Part shown: piece by piece, positions 1 through 8,545 of the stretch
Numbering within the stretch: position 1 is the first letter of the stretch
Layout of the letters: each line of letters opens with the position of its first letter
DNA from: Lachnospiraceae bacterium
GTDB taxonomy: Bacteria; Bacillota; Clostridia; Lachnospirales; Lachnospiraceae
Direction: 5' to 3'
NCBI GenBank assembly: GCA_016280355.1
Contig: JAEEGO010000192.1
Span: 1 to 32,983 of the forward strand
DNA length: 32,983 bases
Translations under genes and position numbers: made by a program
The notes under the pieces: model-generated
The model's input: the letters and a program-made list of their open reading frames with translations, nothing else
Told to the model about the DNA's origin: nothing
Database searches by the model: none

Positions 1-65
1 CACATATTAGGGATGATCTCAAATTTTCATTTTTTTTGGAAAATGTTTTCAGGTGGTGATAAAAT

Positions 66-371
66 ATGTCACGATATGAGAAATTATGTGATATTTTTAA
101 AGGCATAGATCAGAATGAGCAGATACTGATACAGCCTCTGATCCATGAGGTGGTGTATCTTGAAGAACGTATGGAAGAACTGAAAAAAATGCCGCAGATA
201 CAAGTGAGTCAGAAGGACCCTCAGAAGCAGCGCATGACGGCAGCGGCTAAACAGTACAAGGAATGCAGCCAGTCATACATGAACGCTGTGAGGATACTGC
301 TCAACACGCTGCGTAAGGCTGAAAGCAGTGCTGCCGATGAGCTGATGAAACGGCTCGAAGAGTTTGCATAG
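66..371 (+). CDS. hypothetical small phage protein
   Basis: ORF of 101 aa, coiled-coil-like composition, preceded by GGTGGTGATAAAAT. Confidence 0.6.
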   Translation: MSRYEKLCDIFKGIDQNEQILIQPLIHEVVYLEERMEELKKMPQIQVSQKDPQKQRMTAAAKQYKECSQSYMNAVRILLNTLRKAESSAADELMKRLEEFA

Positions 372-386
372 AAAGGAAACAGACAA

Positions 387-614
387 ATGATGAATAATCC
401 AACCAATATTATGACACGAACTGACTGGACTGTGATTATTTCGGCACTGTTGAAACAAGTGCCTGCTAAAGCAAAACGTAGTGAAAGCGGTTTATATTAT
501 ATATGTCCCGCCTGCAACAAGTTCATTGAAAGAAATGAGAGTGCACACGGGAATATTGATATTCCGTTCTGTAAGTGGTGCGGACAGGCTCTTGAATGGG
601 AGAAACAGCAATGA
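387..614 (+). CDS. small zinc-ribbon-like protein
   Basis: ORF with CPAC...CKWCG cysteine pairs; upstream AAAGGAAA. Confidence 0.55.
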   Translation: MMNNPTNIMTRTDWTVIISALLKQVPAKAKRSESGLYYICPACNKFIERNESAHGNIDIPFCKWCGQALEWEKQQ

Positions 615-889
615 GAGAAGAATACTACAGCAAAGTGGCGGAGCAGATAAAAATTCTCGACACTGTATCAGAGCAGATGATCGAGAACGTAAAGGAAATG
701 CGTAAATGTATCTCAAATCTTTACAGCATGGGAGTGATAAGCTGCTTAAAAGATAATGAGAGATTACAACAAGAAAATGGGAGAATTAAACGAGAATTGG
801 TAAATGAAATAGAGAAAGCCTTTAAAAGAATTGAAAGAAATAATTATGCACTAAAGGAAAGTTTTAGCTGGGATAATGATGACAACTGA
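605..889 (+). CDS. hypothetical protein (track start 596; ATG near 611 also possible)
   Basis: ORF on + strand in tightly packed operon; start uncertain. Confidence 0.45.
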   Translation, partial: TAMREEYYSKVAEQIKILDTVSEQMIENVKEMRKCISNLYSMGVISCLKDNERLQQENGRIKRELVNEIEKAFKRIERNNYALKESFSWDNDDN

Positions 890-912
890 TATATGAGGAG
901 CATAACTGATCT

Positions 913-1191
913 ATGGAACATGATTCGGAAAAAGTATATGAGTGGGTAGATAAGATCATAAAGGCGATCAATGAGTTTTCAGAAGAGCTTGAAAAGATAT
1001 TCGGTGAGCTGAGGCAGGTGGCTCTTGATGAACGGGCTTTCAAGGAACAGCATGAGGAACTGTGCTATTACCGCAGGAAAGCGTGTGAAGCCGAGAGCAG
1101 ACTGAGAGAGCTTGACAAAATGGCTCTGATGGGGATAAGCAGTACAAACAAAACAAGAGAAGAGATACGGAGGAATGCAAATTGGAAATAA
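913..1191 (+). CDS. hypothetical coiled-coil protein
   Basis: ORF of 92 aa, ATGAGGAG upstream. Confidence 0.55.
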   Translation: MEHDSEKVYEWVDKIIKAINEFSEELEKIFGELRQVALDERAFKEQHEELCYYRRKACEAESRLRELDKMALMGISSTNKTREEIRRNANWK

Positions 1192-1379
1192 TCAAAGAGG
1201 GAGATATTTCAAGGCTCGATCCTGTGTATTGGTTTGAGTGTCCGAAATGCTGGTGCATTTATGAGGCTGTGAAAAGCGAATGCAGACCTGTAAGAATGGA
1301 TTACAACGGGGATGTGGGATATTATTACAAATGCCCAACTTGTGAATATGATGTTGCAGGAAAACCCAAGCTGATATGA
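1182..1379 (+). CDS. small zinc-ribbon-like protein
   Basis: CPKC...CPTC pairs; overlaps both neighbouring ORFs. Confidence 0.5.
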   Translation: MEIIKEGDISRLDPVYWFECPKCWCIYEAVKSECRPVRMDYNGDVGYYYKCPTCEYDVAGKPKLI

Positions 1380-3031
1380 CATATCTTGAAGAATATCACC
1401 GGGCGATACAGAGCGGTGAGCTGGTCGCAGGATACTGGATAAAAAAAGAGATCTCGCAGCTTGTGAAGGATATGCGGGATGAACGGTATATCTACGACAC
1501 TGCGGAGGCTCACAGGCGGTTCAGATTCATGGAAACGCTGTGCTTTCAGTCAAAGCAGCCGTATTATATGCAGCCTATCAGTCTGATGCCGTGGCAGCGT
1601 GCATGGTGGGAGGCAGTGTACAGCTTTCGCATGGCTGACACGGGGAAAAGACGGTTTACGGAGGGACTGCTTGAAGTGGCTCGTAAGAACGGCAAATCCA
1701 CCATGTTCGCGGCGGACGGGATGTGTGACCTGTTCATCGGGGAAAGCGGCATGGACATCTGCTGTGCATCCAACGATGACAGACAGGCGCGGCTCATCTG
1801 GTCGGAGATAGCGGGGATGAGGTCAAGGCTCGATCCGAAAAAGGCTATATCATCACAGAACCTTACGGAGATAAAGAACCGTGTGAAGGGTACGACAGTC
1901 TTCAGACTGTCGAGCAGGACACAGAACAAGGACGGTTTCAACATATCGAAGACTTTTCTCGATGAGAGCCATGATATATGCGAGGAAAACGGACAGAGTG
2001 AGGTCGCGGAGGCTTGCTGGCGCGGAATGAGCTCGAAGGATGAGCCACTATTTCTCAATTGCACTACGCAGGGCTTTAACCGGGAATGCTATCTTGATAA
2101 AAAAATACAGATGGCGAAGGAGATCATCAGCGGTGAATGGGACGATGAACATTTCATCGCATTCCTGTTCGAGCAGGACAGTGAATCGGAGATATGGCAG
2201 GACAAAAGTTCCTGGGCTAAGTCAAATCCGTCTTTGCCGTATGGAGTAAAGAAGATCTCACAGCTTGAGCGTGATGTTGAGAGGTCAAAGCATGACAAGG
2301 CGACACGCATCCATATGCTGACGAAGGATTTCAACGTCCCGCAGTCGGATGCAGTGGGATGGCTCATGCTTGAAGACTATGATCAGCCGTATGCTCCCGT
2401 GAACATGGACAAGCTCAGAGGGGCGCTTCTCCTCGGGGCGGTGGACTTGTCGGCTACAACGGACTTGACAAACGCAAAGGCGATGATCATGCTGCCGGAT
2501 GAGAAGAAGAAATATGTGCTGACAAAATACTTTATCCCGGAATGCAAGCTGACGGACAGTGCGGATAAAGAGGCAGGCGCTGACTATGTGCAATGGGCGC
2601 GTGACGGTTCTGTTGAGGTACATGAGGGCAAAAATGAGGTGGATCTTGAACGGGTGGCGGACTGGTTCTATTCACTGTATACGGAGTGGGGACTGCGCCC
2701 GTACAAGATAGGCTATGACCAGCGGTATGCAAAGACATTCAAGGAGCGCTGCGATGCTTACGGATTCGAGTATGAGATACTCGCACAGGGGCGTGCTCTG
2801 TCGAATGCGATGAAGCTGACTGAGGCAGACCTGAAGGCACGGCTCATCGAATACGGAGGCGATCCCGCTGACAAGTGGTGCCTGGGCAACTGCTGCTGTC
2901 AGGTGGACAACACGGGAATGATACAGCCTGTGAAGGCCCACTCAACTCACAACAAGCGCATTGACGGTGCGGTCACTCTGATCATGCTCGAAGAGATGTA
3001 CAGGAGATACAAAAATATATGGGCAAAATAA
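1376..3031 (+). CDS. terL: terminase large subunit
   Basis: 551 aa; Walker A-like EVARKNGKS, PWQRAWWEAVY, later DLSATTDLT nuclease-region motif; followed by portal/protease/capsid. Confidence 0.93.
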   Translation: MTYLEEYHRAIQSGELVAGYWIKKEISQLVKDMRDERYIYDTAEAHRRFRFMETLCFQSKQPYYMQPISLMPWQRAWWEAVYSFRMADTGKRRFTEGLLEVARKNGKSTMFAADGMCDLFIGESGMDICCASNDDRQARLIWSEIAGMRSRLDPKKAISSQNLTEIKNRVKGTTVFRLSSRTQNKDGFNISKTFLDESHDICEENGQSEVAEACWRGMSSKDEPLFLNCTTQGFNRECYLDKKIQMAKEIISGEWDDEHFIAFLFEQDSESEIWQDKSSWAKSNPSLPYGVKKISQLERDVERSKHDKATRIHMLTKDFNVPQSDAVGWLMLEDYDQPYAPVNMDKLRGALLLGAVDLSATTDLTNAKAMIMLPDEKKKYVLTKYFIPECKLTDSADKEAGADYVQWARDGSVEVHEGKNEVDLERVADWFYSLYTEWGLRPYKIGYDQRYAKTFKERCDAYGFEYEILAQGRALSNAMKLTEADLKARLIEYGGDPADKWCLGNCCCQVDNTGMIQPVKAHSTHNKRIDGAVTLIMLEEMYRRYKNIWAK

Positions 3032-3060
3032 TCCGCCTGCATTGTGCAGGCGGATATTGT
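3031..3060. terminator. bidirectional terminator between terL and the convergent cassette
   Basis: ATCCGCCTGCA-TTG-TGCAGGCGGAT (11-bp perfect stem) followed by ATTGTTTT; overlaps terL stop. Confidence 0.8.
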
Positions 3061-3061
3061 T

Positions 3062-3307
3062 TTACAGAGGGCGGCTGAGTTCATAGAGCTCGTGAGGGGC
3101 AATATCCTGCCCGTGAGCCCACTCTATGCCGTTACCGCCTGATATGACTCTAACACTGCGGAAATAGTTCACATCTTTCAGCTCACTGTACCAGTTACCT
3201 GTGATATAGGGGCTGACATCGAACAGCTTTTTCTCACTGTTCTCGTATTCAAGACGAAGGCGGTAATTATCCTCTGGTGTGACTGAGGTAAGTTTAGGCT
3301 GCAGCAT
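3062..3307 (-). CDS. DUF2442-like protein
   Basis: 81 aa with LRLEYENSEKKLFDVSPY and ISGGNGIEW patterns typical of DUF2442; RBS GGAGG. Confidence 0.65.
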   Translation of the reverse strand: MLQPKLTSVTPEDNYRLRLEYENSEKKLFDVSPYITGNWYSELKDVNYFRSVRVISGGNGIEWAHGQDIAPHELYELSRPL

Positions 3308-3316
3308 GATGACCTC

Positions 3317-3583
3317 CTATCTGAGGGGCTCGATCTTGAAGAACTGATCACCCTCCGAAAGTATTTTCCAGTTAGCTTCAAGATCGTCCTTATGTATCTC
3401 TATCCATGCCAACAGAAGTTTCATTTTGTTTTTGGGAATAGAGCCTTCAAGAACATCGCCTTCAAGAGATACTACGACTTCATCGCCCGAATATTCTGCA
3501 TGAATATGGGGTACATTGTGTTTTCCGCCTATCTCTCTGTACATTCTGACTATTATCCCGTAAAATATACTTAATACCGGCAT
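3317..3583 (-). CDS. DUF4160-like protein
   Basis: MPVLSIFYGIIVRMYREIGGKHNVPHIHAEYSGDEVVVSLEGDVLEGSIP is DUF4160-like; RBS AGGAGGAATAAT before internal ATG at 3583. Confidence 0.75.
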   Translation of the reverse strand: MPVLSIFYGIIVRMYREIGGKHNVPHIHAEYSGDEVVVSLEGDVLEGSIPKNKMKLLLAWIEIHKDDLEANWKILSEGDQFFKIEPLR

Positions 3584-3584
3584 A

Positions 3585-3788
3585 TTATTCCTCCTGAAAT
3601 TGTGTTCCGTGAGCGGACATATCCTCCTCAATGAGGCGGACTATATAGGCGTTCAGACTTTCACCGTTGGCGGTGCAGTATTCCTTTATACGGTCACGCT
3701 GACCTTTTTTCACAACGAATTTTATCTGGTCGTAGTTCTTCTGTGTATAGCGCTGTACTGCTTGTGCTCCTGCTTTTGTATATGCCAT
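3585..3788 (-). CDS. Arc/RHH-like small DNA-binding protein
   Basis: MAYTKAGAQAVQRYTQKNYDQIKFVVKKGQRDRIKEYCTANGESLNAYIVRLIEEDM; beta-strand plus two helices typical of Arc-like RHH. Confidence 0.7.
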   Translation of the reverse strand: MAYTKAGAQAVQRYTQKNYDQIKFVVKKGQRDRIKEYCTANGESLNAYIVRLIEEDMSAHGTQFQEE

Positions 3789-3811
3789 GATTATCACCGC
3801 CTTTCATAGAT

Positions 3812-3840
3812 ATTATAGCAGAAATATATATTAGTAACAA
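3812..3840 (-). promoter_or_regulatory. sigma70-like promoter of RHH/DUF4160/DUF2442 operon
   Basis: On minus strand TTGTTA (3840-3835), 17-nt spacer, TATAAT (3817-3812). Confidence 0.65.
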
Positions 3841-3843
3841 TAT
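3828..3843. promoter_or_regulatory. imperfect operator copy
   Basis: ATATTAGTAACAATAT; 14/16 match to the palindrome at 3894-3909. Confidence 0.6.
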
Positions 3844-3888
3844 ACATAATACACAAATATGCTCCTTAATGTTTGGCTGATATGTGCA

Positions 3889-3917
3889 TTGATATATTAG
3901 TACTAATATGTTATAAT
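3889..3917 (+). promoter_or_regulatory. sigma70-like promoter for small membrane peptide
   Basis: TTGATA, 17-nt spacer, TATAAT. Confidence 0.8.
3894..3909. promoter_or_regulatory. palindromic operator in promoter spacer
   Basis: ATATTAGTACTAATAT, a perfect 16-bp palindrome. Confidence 0.7.
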
Positions 3918-3942
3918 AATATACAGAAAGGAGGTGAGAAAA

Positions 3943-4068
3943 ATGCAGAAGGTCACAAAAAAGATTAAAGAGCTTGCAAAGCTGGTCGCACAGCTCAACA
4001 AACTCTTAATCAAAGTCATTAGCTTAGTGGGCTGGGTTCTGATACTCATTCACTTAGTTAATAACTAA
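3943..4068 (+). CDS. 41-aa amphipathic/transmembrane peptide
   Basis: MQKVTKKIKELAKLVAQLNKLLIKVISLVGWVLILIHLVNN; strong SD AAAGGAGGTGAG; below the size cutoff of the ORF track. Confidence 0.7.
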   Translation: MQKVTKKIKELAKLVAQLNKLLIKVISLVGWVLILIHLVNN

Positions 4069-4078
4069 AATCTCAAAG

Positions 4079-4103
4079 GTTCGGCGGCGATGAACCGCCG
4101 AAC
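4079..4103 (+). terminator. hairpin after small peptide gene
   Basis: GTTCGGCGG-CGATGAA-CCGCCGAAC, 9-bp stem; no strong T tract. Confidence 0.5.
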
Positions 4104-4146
4104 ACCTTAAGAATATTATACAATAAAACTTCTGCATTTGTCAAGT

Positions 4147-4269
4147 ATGAAAAGTGAAAAAAAGGAACTTTTCAGAGAGAGCGGCAAGCTGCTCCGGCAG
4201 GTAATACGGCTCATAGGTCTGCTTTGCGTGCTTGCTTTGCTCATCAGAGCCATAATTGATATGGTCTGA
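4147..4269 (+). CDS. possible second 40-aa membrane peptide
   Basis: MKSEKKELFRESGKLLRQVIRLIGLLCVLALLIRAIIDMV; charged N-terminus plus one hydrophobic segment; weak SD. Confidence 0.4.
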   Translation: MKSEKKELFRESGKLLRQVIRLIGLLCVLALLIRAIIDMV

Positions 4270-4277
4270 CATCAGAT

Positions 4278-4320
4278 CCCCGCCGTGGATGGTGTAACAT
4301 CTGCGGCGGGGTTCTTGTTT
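4278..4320 (+). terminator. rho-independent terminator
   Basis: CCCCGCCG...CGGCGGGG followed by TTCTTGTTT. Confidence 0.75.
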
Positions 4321-4396
4321 ATAAAAACTATGTCTAACATTTTCAGGAGTATTGAAAATAGGCTTGACAATGGGGTAAAATGGTGACAGGTATATC

Positions 4397-5644
4397 ATGA
4401 GCTCGTTTGCGGAGGTGAGAGATACGGGGATATTCGATTTTTTCAGGGGGCGGAAGTCCGGTGATGCAGCAGGACGGCATTATGCGGCTATGCTCAACGG
4501 TACTATGCCCATATACTCACAGTACGGGACGGATATATATTCCTCCGATGTGGTACAGCAGGCTATAAGCTGCATAGTCATGGAGATGAAAAAGCTCACT
4601 CCGAGACACATCAGAGTGGAAAGCGGTGATATGCTCCCTGTGGGAAGCAGTATTGACAAGCTGCTGAGAAAGCCCAACGGGATGATGAGCATATCGGACT
4701 TCATCGAAAAGGTCTACTGGCAGCTGTTCCTTAACTACAACTCTTTCATCGTTCCCACCTATGTGAGGAAATACAATGCGGACGGCTCATCCTACAAGGA
4801 ATACACGGGACTTTATCCCGTTGCTCCGGTACAGGTGGATTTCATCCGTGATGCTGCTGATGAGCTGGGCGTGCATTTCGTATTTTCGGGCGGGTATGAG
4901 TGTGATCTGCTGTATTCGGATGTGATCCATCTGAGATACAGATACTCCGTCAACGAGTTTATGGGCGGAAATGAGTTCGGGCAGCCCGACAACAGGGCTC
5001 TGCTCAAGACACTGGAGCTAAATGAGACGATGCTGACGGGGGTGGGTAAGGCTCTCAAGAGTTCCTTCTCCGTCAACGGCATCATCAAATACAACACGCT
5101 GCTCGATAATGGCTCGATGGACAGGGCGATAAAGGAACTGGAGGCGCATCTTGCCAACAATGAGAGCGGATTCCTGCCGATGGATTTGAAGGGTGAGTTC
5201 GTTCCGCTCAACAACAAGATACAGCTTGTAGATCCCAACACACTGAAATTCATTGATGAGAAGATCCTGCGGACATACCGCGTTCCCGTGGCGATACTAA
5301 CGGGAGATTACACGAAACAGACCTATGAGGCATGGTATCAGGGCTGCCTTGAGCCGTTGATAATCAACATATCCCAGGCATTCACGAACGGGCTGTTCAC
5401 GGAGCGGGAGCGTTCCTTCGGAAATGAGATAAAATTCTATCCGCATGAGCTGATATTCATGACAACGGAACAGAAGCTTGCCTTGTTCGACATTCTGACG
5501 GACAGTGCAAGCTGCTACAAGAATGAGCTGAGAACGGCGTTCGGTATGTATCCGCTTGAGGAGCTCAAAGGTCAGCTGGCGGTATCGAGCAATAAATCAA
5601 ACGCTATGAACAATGAAGCGGACGGAGGCGGAGATAATGGGTGA
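4397..5644 (+). CDS. portal protein (HK97 family)
   Basis: 415 aa; position after terL; AVQQAISCIVMEMKKL-type N-terminus, LRKPNGMMSISDFIE and RVPVAILTGDYTKQTYEAWYQ. Confidence 0.9.
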   Translation: MSSFAEVRDTGIFDFFRGRKSGDAAGRHYAAMLNGTMPIYSQYGTDIYSSDVVQQAISCIVMEMKKLTPRHIRVESGDMLPVGSSIDKLLRKPNGMMSISDFIEKVYWQLFLNYNSFIVPTYVRKYNADGSSYKEYTGLYPVAPVQVDFIRDAADELGVHFVFSGGYECDLLYSDVIHLRYRYSVNEFMGGNEFGQPDNRALLKTLELNETMLTGVGKALKSSFSVNGIIKYNTLLDNGSMDRAIKELEAHLANNESGFLPMDLKGEFVPLNNKIQLVDPNTLKFIDEKILRTYRVPVAILTGDYTKQTYEAWYQGCLEPLIINISQAFTNGLFTERERSFGNEIKFYPHELIFMTTEQKLALFDILTDSASCYKNELRTAFGMYPLEELKGQLAVSSNKSNAMNNEADGGGDNG

Positions 5645-6293
5645 AGATGAGAAAAAGAACGGGCTTATAAACAGGTCATATCAGTTTGAGATAAGGGCAG
5701 ACAAGGGCAGCGGTGATGATGACAAAAAGGGCATTATCACGGGCAGGCCTATCGTATATGAACAGAAAACGGACATCGGAGGGATGTTTGCGGAGGTGAT
5801 CGACAAGGGCGCTCTCGACAAGTGCGATTTAAAGGATGTGCGGTTCCTTGTGAATCACGATTTGTCGAAGATTCCGCTTGCAAGGTCGAGGAAAAATACA
5901 AAGAACAGCACGATGCAGCTCACTCCCGATGATGAGGGTCTGGGCATACGCGTTGAGCTGGATATTGAGAACAATTCGGAGGCGCGTGCGCTGTATTCGG
6001 CGATAGAACGCGGCGATATAAGCGGCATGAGCTTCATGTTTGCAGTAGACAGTGAGAAGTGGGAAGATCTTAAGAGCGACTATCCCACACGCCATATAAC
6101 GGCGATCTCCACAGTTGTGGAGGTATCAGCGGTAACTTTCCCCGCATATGAGGGGACAAGCATAGAAACAGCCAAAAGAGACCGCACGGCGTTGGACAAT
6201 GCCCGTAAAGCGGTGGAAACTGCAAGGTCCGAATCGGTGGAGACTGAGGAAATGGAGCTGTTGAGAGAAAAAATAAAAATAATGACCATGTAA
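5637..6293 (+). CDS. prohead protease (HK97 family)
   Basis: GRPIVYEQKTDIGGMFAEVIDKGALD...VRFLVNHDLSKIPLARS...ISGMSFMF; likely start ATG 5637 overlapping portal stop. Confidence 0.92.
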   Translation: MGEDEKKNGLINRSYQFEIRADKGSGDDDKKGIITGRPIVYEQKTDIGGMFAEVIDKGALDKCDLKDVRFLVNHDLSKIPLARSRKNTKNSTMQLTPDDEGLGIRVELDIENNSEARALYSAIERGDISGMSFMFAVDSEKWEDLKSDYPTRHITAISTVVEVSAVTFPAYEGTSIETAKRDRTALDNARKAVETARSESVETEEMELLREKIKIMTM

Positions 6294-6310
6294 ATGGGAG
6301 GCTAAAGGCT

Positions 6311-7537
6311 ATGAGAAGAAAGATTCTTGAAGCAAGGCTGGCAAAGCTCATCCAGAGACAGGAAGAACTCAAAAAGAGGGCTGAGGGCTCACAGAGCGTT
6401 GACGAGCTCAGGGACATACAGACAAGGCTCGCAGAGATAGCCGATGATATTGCGGACACACGCAATGAGATAGAGGCACTCGATGCGGAGAAGAGGGACG
6501 GTTTTGATCCCGCAAAGGCTATGAAGACAGGCACACCCGAAAACAGGGGCGCAGATGATAAATATGCATCACTTGAATACAGACGGGCATTCAAGGCGTA
6601 TGTACAGGCAGGTATCTCCATTCCTGCGGAATACCGTTCGGGCGGCGATGCAGGTGTTACATCCACCACCGATCTGGGTGCTATCATACCCACAACTGTG
6701 ATGAATGAATTCATCAAGTCTGCATCAAAGGTATACGGACAGGTATACAGCAAGGTCAGAAAGATCAACATCAAGGGCGGCGTTAAGTTCCCCATCAGTG
6801 ACCTCAAGGCCAAGTTCAAGTGGATCACGGAAAGCACTGTATCACCCAGACAGGAAGCAGGAAACATCAGCGATTATGTTGAGTTCTCCTACAATATCGG
6901 TGAGATAAGAGTTGCTCAGACACTGCTTTCCTCTATCGTGGCACTCGATGCGTTTGAGAGTGAAGTTGTGAAGATCATGACAGAGGCATACGTTGAGGCG
7001 ATGGACAAGTCCATCATCAGCGGTACCGGCAACGGTCAGCCCCTCGGTATCGTGAATGATCCGAAAGTTACAAATGTTGTCACTATGAGCGGCGGCGATC
7101 TATCCGACTGGAAAAAGTGGAGAACAAAGCTGTTTGCGAATGTTCCTCTTTCAAAGAGAGGTCAGGGCGAGTTCCTTTTCACATCATCCACCGTGGAAAG
7201 CTATCTGCTCACAATGCAGGACAGCGTGGGCAGGCCTATATTCCGCGAGGCAACGGAGCTCACAGTCAATGACAGCAACGTTGCAGGAAAGTTCTTCGGG
7301 CGCGAGGTAACACTTGTTGAGCCTGATGTAATCGCAGATGCGGGAACAGCAAGCCCCGGCGATGTCATCGGTATTTACTGGGTTCCATCCGATTACTGCA
7401 TTAATTCACAGATGCGGTTCAGTATGAAGAGATATTTTGATGAAGACAAGAATGAGTGGGTAAACAAGCTCATCGTCATCGCAGACGGCAAGATACTCGA
7501 TCCTGCAGGATGCTGGCTCATCAAGAAGGGTTCATGA
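6311..7537 (+). CDS. major capsid protein (HK97 family, N-terminal scaffold-like coiled coil)
   Basis: 408 aa; coiled-coil N-terminus then YRRAFKAYV...SGTGNGQPLGIV typical HK97 capsid. Confidence 0.93.
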   Translation: MRRKILEARLAKLIQRQEELKKRAEGSQSVDELRDIQTRLAEIADDIADTRNEIEALDAEKRDGFDPAKAMKTGTPENRGADDKYASLEYRRAFKAYVQAGISIPAEYRSGGDAGVTSTTDLGAIIPTTVMNEFIKSASKVYGQVYSKVRKINIKGGVKFPISDLKAKFKWITESTVSPRQEAGNISDYVEFSYNIGEIRVAQTLLSSIVALDAFESEVVKIMTEAYVEAMDKSIISGTGNGQPLGIVNDPKVTNVVTMSGGDLSDWKKWRTKLFANVPLSKRGQGEFLFTSSTVESYLLTMQDSVGRPIFREATELTVNDSNVAGKFFGREVTLVEPDVIADAGTASPGDVIGIYWVPSDYCINSQMRFSMKRYFDEDKNEWVNKLIVIADGKILDPAGCWLIKKGS

Positions 7538-7550
7538 TCATATTAGTTAG

Positions 7551-7619
7551 TAGTTGTTAGTTATCAGTTATAAGGTTTTTAGCTGCTTGTAAAAGCAGTT
7601 GACTATCGGCTGACAACTA
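7551..7619. repeat. nested palindromic intergenic element
   Basis: Outer arms TAGTTGTTAG/CTGACAACTA (10 pairs, one G-T) enclosing inner hairpin AGCTGCTT-GTAA-AAGCAGTT. Confidence 0.6.
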
Positions 7620-7634
7620 AAAAGAGGTGTTTAT

Positions 7635-7880
7635 ATGGCACGATTGACAACTACCGAGGCACTGAAGGATCTTTTCACTGCCTTCGGCGGAAATGCTTCG
7701 ACTGTTGCAGACCTTGTGACGGATTCGGAGATAATAAAGGCTCTTGCAAATCACATAGCAGCGGGAGGCGCTGCGGAGCTGCCTTCCGTAAGCTCCCCGG
7801 GAGATGACGGGAAGGTGCTCACTGTGGTAGACGGTGCGTGGGCGGCTGCGGCTCTGCCTGCGGATAATACAGAAACATAA
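7635..7880 (+). CDS. hypothetical head protein
   Basis: 81 aa ORF, RBS AAAGAGGTG, Ala/Gly-rich. Confidence 0.6.
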   Translation: MARLTTTEALKDLFTAFGGNASTVADLVTDSEIIKALANHIAAGGAAELPSVSSPGDDGKVLTVVDGAWAAAALPADNTET

Positions 7881-7897
7881 TGATGAGGTGAACAGAT

Positions 7898-8272
7898 ATG
7901 ATTAACAATGACAGGATCGTTCCCGTAACAAGAACAGACCTTCTTTCACTTTATGCGGCTATGCTCACAGCAGCAAGCATTACGATCACAAAGCTGGCAG
8001 CAACAGCACCTGCTGAGTTCGATGTGAAGTCCGCAGCAACGGCACTCATCGCCGATGAGCCTGTGAAAACACTCGACATCGATGCAACCGCAAGCTCTAT
8101 CAGCTCCGCTACCATATACTTTATGGCTGCAGAGGATTTCAAGGGCTTCTCTATTGACGGCACGGCTATCGAGTTTGCCGAAGGCAGCGTTGACATCGTG
8201 AACGGTTCGGGTGATCTTTACAAGGCTGTGCTCGCAACGGGCGCTGTGACCGTCACAAAGGTAGGTCTTTAA
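7898..8272 (+). CDS. hypothetical head-associated protein
   Basis: 124 aa, RBS GATGAGGTG. Confidence 0.6.
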   Translation: MINNDRIVPVTRTDLLSLYAAMLTAASITITKLAATAPAEFDVKSAATALIADEPVKTLDIDATASSISSATIYFMAAEDFKGFSIDGTAIEFAEGSVDIVNGSGDLYKAVLATGAVTVTKVGL

Positions 8273-8295
8273 ATATCCGCTGCAGAAAAGAGGTC

Positions 8296-8541
8296 ATGGG
8301 CATGGTAACACTAAGCGATGTGAAGGCAGGGCTTTGTATCACGGACAACTATCGTGATGCAGAACTCCAGATGTACTTCGATGATGTGATGGATACGCTC
8401 AGGGGAGCAGGAGTTCCCGAGAGCAGGATCACAAAGGGCGTTGTGGTTGTCGGTGTCCGTGACCTTTTTTACGGCAGCGAGGGAACTACAAAATTCTCTG
8501 ATTACTTCATGAAGAAAGCGGCACAGCTGGCACTGAGGTGA
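8296..8541 (+). CDS. head-tail connector (gp6-like)
   Basis: 81 aa; VTLSDVKAGLCITDNYRDAELQMYFDDVMDTLRGAGV typical of gp6-like connectors. Confidence 0.65.
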   Translation: MGMVTLSDVKAGLCITDNYRDAELQMYFDDVMDTLRGAGVPESRITKGVVVVGVRDLFYGSEGTTKFSDYFMKKAAQLALR

Positions 8542-8545
8542 TGAT

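Noticed and set aside
6070-6867. 265-aa minus-strand ORF opposite protease/capsid
   Set aside because: Antisense shadow of two well-supported plus-strand genes; no recognisable domain.
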